The position numbers were made by a program, and so were the translations under genes. Source: Pyropia yezoensis (Eukaryota > Rhodophyta > Bangiophyceae > Bangiales > Bangiaceae). From it: a stretch of 64,000 nt of DNA. The notes under the pieces were generated by a model that saw only the letters and a program-made list of their open reading frames with translations, did not search any database and had not been told where the DNA came from. This document shows, piece by piece, positions 61,337-64,000 of this stretch. Where the stretch lies: NCBI GenBank assembly GCA_009829735.1, contig CM020619.1, positions 21,347,366-21,411,365 of the forward strand, read 5' to 3'. The stretch's first letter is position 1; every line of letters starts with the position of its first letter.

Positions 61337-62704
61337 TCATCTGACGGACGAGGACGTGGAATCCGGCGCGGTTGCCTCGGGAGTGCCGCTCGCACGCGGG
61401 TTGACTGCGATCTCGAAGAGTCCGGCCGCCGCTCTCATGACAGCCTCATCCGGGATCCTCAGACGTGATCCGATCGTCAGAGCCCTGACCCTGCCTGCTG
61501 CCTTCGTCAGGGGCCTGTAGGCTGCGCACAGGAATCCTCCTGTGGCCACGGAGGGCCTACGGATGCCAAAATCGGGCTCGTCATCGGATCCCGCAATGCC
61601 GCCGAGATCGACAACGGTGTTGTCGTGGATGACCCCGTAGATGCCCGAATGCAGACTGATCTGCTCCAGAGGTGGGAAAGTCCATGCCCACGGGCAGTCC
61701 TCGCCGGCATCAGCAGATGCTTCAGCCGCGCTGACGTTGTAGACGGTCAAGGGAGTGCGGTTCCTGTAGCAGACGACTGTCGAGATCGGTCTGAAGGACG
61801 TAGGGACTTCCATGCCGATATCCAGACCCGTCATCAGGCTGCGACTGCGGTCCACCCATCCCCTTCCGACTCCCTGAACCAGCTCCTCGACCTCGTCCTG
61901 GGGGATCTCAGTTCCTGGCCTCACGGCCACCAGAGGGCGCTCCAGCAGGCGGGGGACCCCGTCGACGACATCGCCGTAGGCGAACGAGGTCTGGGCGAGA
62001 GCCATGCCGAACATGAATCCCATCGCGGGTGCGCCAGCGGTCTCCTCCAGGGGCTCCGAGATGCAGGCCCGCTTGCCCGAACGCAAGGCGTCGTCGACCA
62101 GGGAGCGTCTCAGGGGCATGAGGACGTACATACCCGGAAGGACAACTCGATCGGCGTGGGGCACAGCCGAGGCCGGACTCAGATCTCCCTGCAGGGGCCT
62201 CAGAACCGCTGGAGCTGCCATGCCGGCTCCGGTGCCCGCCAACGGGTAGATCTCGATCTGGCAACGGCCACGTGATGCGCATAGACCAGAGTCCGTGGCG
62301 ACGGCAGACCCAGAGCCGAAAGGATTTCCCTCAATCGAGCTGAGGCACCTGGACAGGACCCAGGAGCTGGACACGTCCTTCGCGGTAGGGGCAGCCTCGA
62401 CGGCGACTGTGCGGGTTGCGCCTGCCTTGTCCCTGAACACGAAGCTGACCTTGCCGTCCACCTTCATCTCGCTCACGAGATCCTCGATGGGGAAGACCTC
62501 CGCCTCCACAGCCTCTGCAAAGATGCCGATCACGGCTATCAGACCGGATGTCATGATCGTCCTCGACCTGGACGTGTGCACGATCGTGGAACAGGCTGTG
62601 ACGAGAGACGAGACGACCCTGGGAGAGTCGTTGCGGGCAGGCGCCAGGCCCCTGGTGACGAGGCCGGATCTCCCCATCAGGGTGTAGCACTTCTTCGCGA
62701 CCAT
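61337..62704 (-). CDS. Open frame bridging DNA polymerase thumb and RPB2 fork
   Basis: This frame continues the DNA polymerase frame after a TGA (62,705-62,707). Its start VAKKCYTLMGRSGLVTRG is the polymerase thumb KKxY region, and FPIEDLVSEMK (about 62,465-62,495) fits the thumb of B-family enzymes. Its end GIRRPSVATGGFLCAAYRP followed by GRVRALTIG (about 61,480-61,570) fits the RPB2 fork (compare RHLHPSQWGxxCPxxTPEG and GLVKNL). The 300 residues between match nothing I recognise. The first third of a normal RPB2 is not visible. So either two genes are joined by deletion in one frame, or this is a true fusion or polyprotein. Confidence 0.5.
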   Translation of the reverse strand: MVAKKCYTLMGRSGLVTRGLAPARNDSPRVVSSLVTACSTIVHTSRSRTIMTSGLIAVIGIFAEAVEAEVFPIEDLVSEMKVDGKVSFVFRDKAGATRTVAVEAAPTAKDVSSSWVLSRCLSSIEGNPFGSGSAVATDSGLCASRGRCQIEIYPLAGTGAGMAAPAVLRPLQGDLSPASAVPHADRVVLPGMYVLMPLRRSLVDDALRSGKRACISEPLEETAGAPAMGFMFGMALAQTSFAYGDVVDGVPRLLERPLVAVRPGTEIPQDEVEELVQGVGRGWVDRSRSLMTGLDIGMEVPTSFRPISTVVCYRNRTPLTVYNVSAAEASADAGEDCPWAWTFPPLEQISLHSGIYGVIHDNTVVDLGGIAGSDDEPDFGIRRPSVATGGFLCAAYRPLTKAAGRVRALTIGSRLRIPDEAVMRAAAGLFEIAVNPRASGTPEATAPDSTSSSVR

Positions 62705-64000
62705 TCAGGCAGATGCGAAGGTCCCGTCCACCTTGATCTCGATCCCCGCGAACGGCATCCCTGCGATGGACCTCTGGATGAGGCGACAGGCACGGGCAGA
62801 CTCGACGTCCAGACTCTCCGAAGACGCATGCCGCAGCGAGATGAAAACCGAATCTGTGTCGCCGTAGACGACGTCGAAGCCCAGCGCCATCTGCTTGACG
62901 TAGGCCCTGCCGCAGCACGTGATCGCGGAGGAGCATGCTCTCGACGAGAGGATGCCGTTGGAGCTGCCCATGCTGCCGTAGATGCTCACCGCGAGGATCT
63001 TGTAGGCCCACTGCTGGGCTTCAGCTGCTGGATCCCCTCCGGAACTCCTGGTCCTTGCGGCGGCTCTCCTGGCTCCGAGCACGTCGATGACGCTCCTCAT
63101 GAACATGTTCTCGGACGGGAGCACGATCGAGTACGTGGATCCGTTGAAGGCGATCAGGACGCCGTCCGATGTGAGGATCGTATCCTCGGGCATAGCCTCC
63201 AGGGCTGCCAGGTCGATGCCGGGTAGTGCTCGCGCTGCCTCCGATGCAGTCGCGACCTCCAGCGTGTTTTCGAAGAAGATCGAAACCTCCCTCATGATCG
63301 AAGGGTACAGGGCTCTCCCATCCAGAACCGCAACGTTCCTATGCAGACCCACATGCGGTTCCATGACGAAGCCGCCTCTGAAGACGCTCCTGAGCCTGGC
63401 CTGGCCGCAGTCGAGGAGCAGACCCCTCTGCATGGCAGCCCGAGACATCATGCAGAAGACCATCACGCCCGTGTTGCTCACAGCCGAATCCCACATGGAG
63501 CTCCACGAGCATCTCGCCAGCTCAAGCAGCTTCGCGATCATCCCCGACCTGACGGCTACAGCCGCATGGAGATCCGCGTCACGACAGTTGTACTCGAACA
63601 GGGCGCTGACGTCGTCGTCCTTGCCGGGAGAGAACGTGGCTGCGTGTCCGGTCATCTTCGGGGGAAGGCGTAGGCCCTCGGACACTGCAGACAGCGACAG
63701 CGACTTCCACGCGAACCTCTCCGTCTTGTCGAGACAGTATCTCGGGTCCACGCACGTGATTCCGTTGGGGAGACTCCATGTGACGCCGGATCCCGTGTTG
63801 CCGAGCATGCGCTCCTCGAACTCTGCGTCAGCGCCGGGGACACGAGCGAGGGCGCAGGCCAGGCGGACGAAGTCGAAGGAGTATCAGTTGAAGACGCTCA
63901 CGAAGTCGGGATTGAGATACGCAAGGGCCTCTCTGGCCAGGAAGGCCGCATGCTCGGAGTCGTCTGCCCGCAGGATCACCGCACCCCGTGCCTTCGCCCA
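62705..64000 (-). CDS. Family-B DNA polymerase, viral type (partial, runs off window)
   Basis: Read from the window edge on the minus strand: an exonuclease II-like segment (PDFVSVFN, TGA, YSFDFVRL at about 63,860-63,910), exonuclease III YNCRDAD (Y-x3-D, about 63,590), palm motif A LDGRALYPSI with its aspartate at 63,320-63,322, motif B KILAVSIYGSMG (about 62,970-63,002) and motif C YGDTDS (62,849-62,866). Both catalytic aspartate motifs are intact. Motif B has V where family members normally have N (K-x3-N-S-x-Y-G). In-frame TGA codons lie at 63,884-63,886 and 62,705-62,707; no TAA or TAG breaks the frame. Layout and motif wording fit polymerases of large eukaryotic DNA viruses (herpes-like, mirusvirus or NCLDV); I cannot choose between them. 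Confidence 0.7.

Overview
The window looks like nuclear DNA of a GC-rich, intron-bearing unicellular eukaryote, ending in a viral-type polymerase segment. Several genes read through only if short GT...AG introns (about 36-99 nt, plus two of 258 nt) are removed. Long runs of C or G and G/C-rich minisatellites are everywhere, and coding and non-coding DNA are both very GC-rich. One gene (40.5 kb) is a DUF819-family membrane protein of the plant/algal type, so a microalga is the best guess; this is inference and no search could be run. Homopolymer runs are also where sequencing errors concentrate, so a few apparent frame changes may be technical.

Layout. 0-22 kb: large plus-strand genes for nucleic-acid and chromatin work. 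They are an RGG-rich protein with a ParB-like domain, joined or adjacent to a nuclear 2-oxoglutarate/Fe(II) dioxygenase-like domain (1.2-6.2 kb); a beta-class DNA methyltransferase overlapping a SET-domain ORF (6.9-11.1 kb); a minus-strand coiled-coil protein (11.4-12.5 kb); and a giant Upf1/Sen1-type SF1 helicase (15.2-21.9 kb). The first and last of these share the same upstream array of about 354-bp repeats ending in a splice-acceptor-like sequence. Clusters of the palindrome GCGTTATGTACATAACGC lie at 6.4-6.7 kb and 22.15-22.53 kb. 24.8-29.0 kb: a Fanzor/TnpB-type RNA-guided nuclease homologue with two N-terminal zinc knuckles. 33-37.4 kb: small secreted proteins. 40.5-44 kb: the DUF819 gene, whose second intron seems to hold three minisatellites. 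45.0-47.6 kb (minus): a Crinkler/RHS-type P-loop NTPase plus nuclease. 49.8-52.2 kb (minus): an AT-hook-like spliced gene of unknown function. 48.8-60.2 kb: a family of single-pass membrane proteins in three copies, two of them intact in structure at the 5' end and one a truncated remnant.

At about 60,211 the last family member is cut off and joined to DNA of different character that reads on the minus strand as RNA polymerase subunit 2 (fork and hybrid-binding regions) and, further right, family-B DNA polymerase (exonuclease III motif, palm motifs A-C, thumb). This segment runs off the end of the window and carries three in-frame TGA codons and one frame change. It is best read as an endogenous remnant of a large DNA virus, or as a virus using TGA as sense.

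Regions without a convincing gene are described as such; the largest are 22.5-24.8, 29.0-33.1, 37.4-40.3, 52.3-54.0 and 56.8-58.3 kb.
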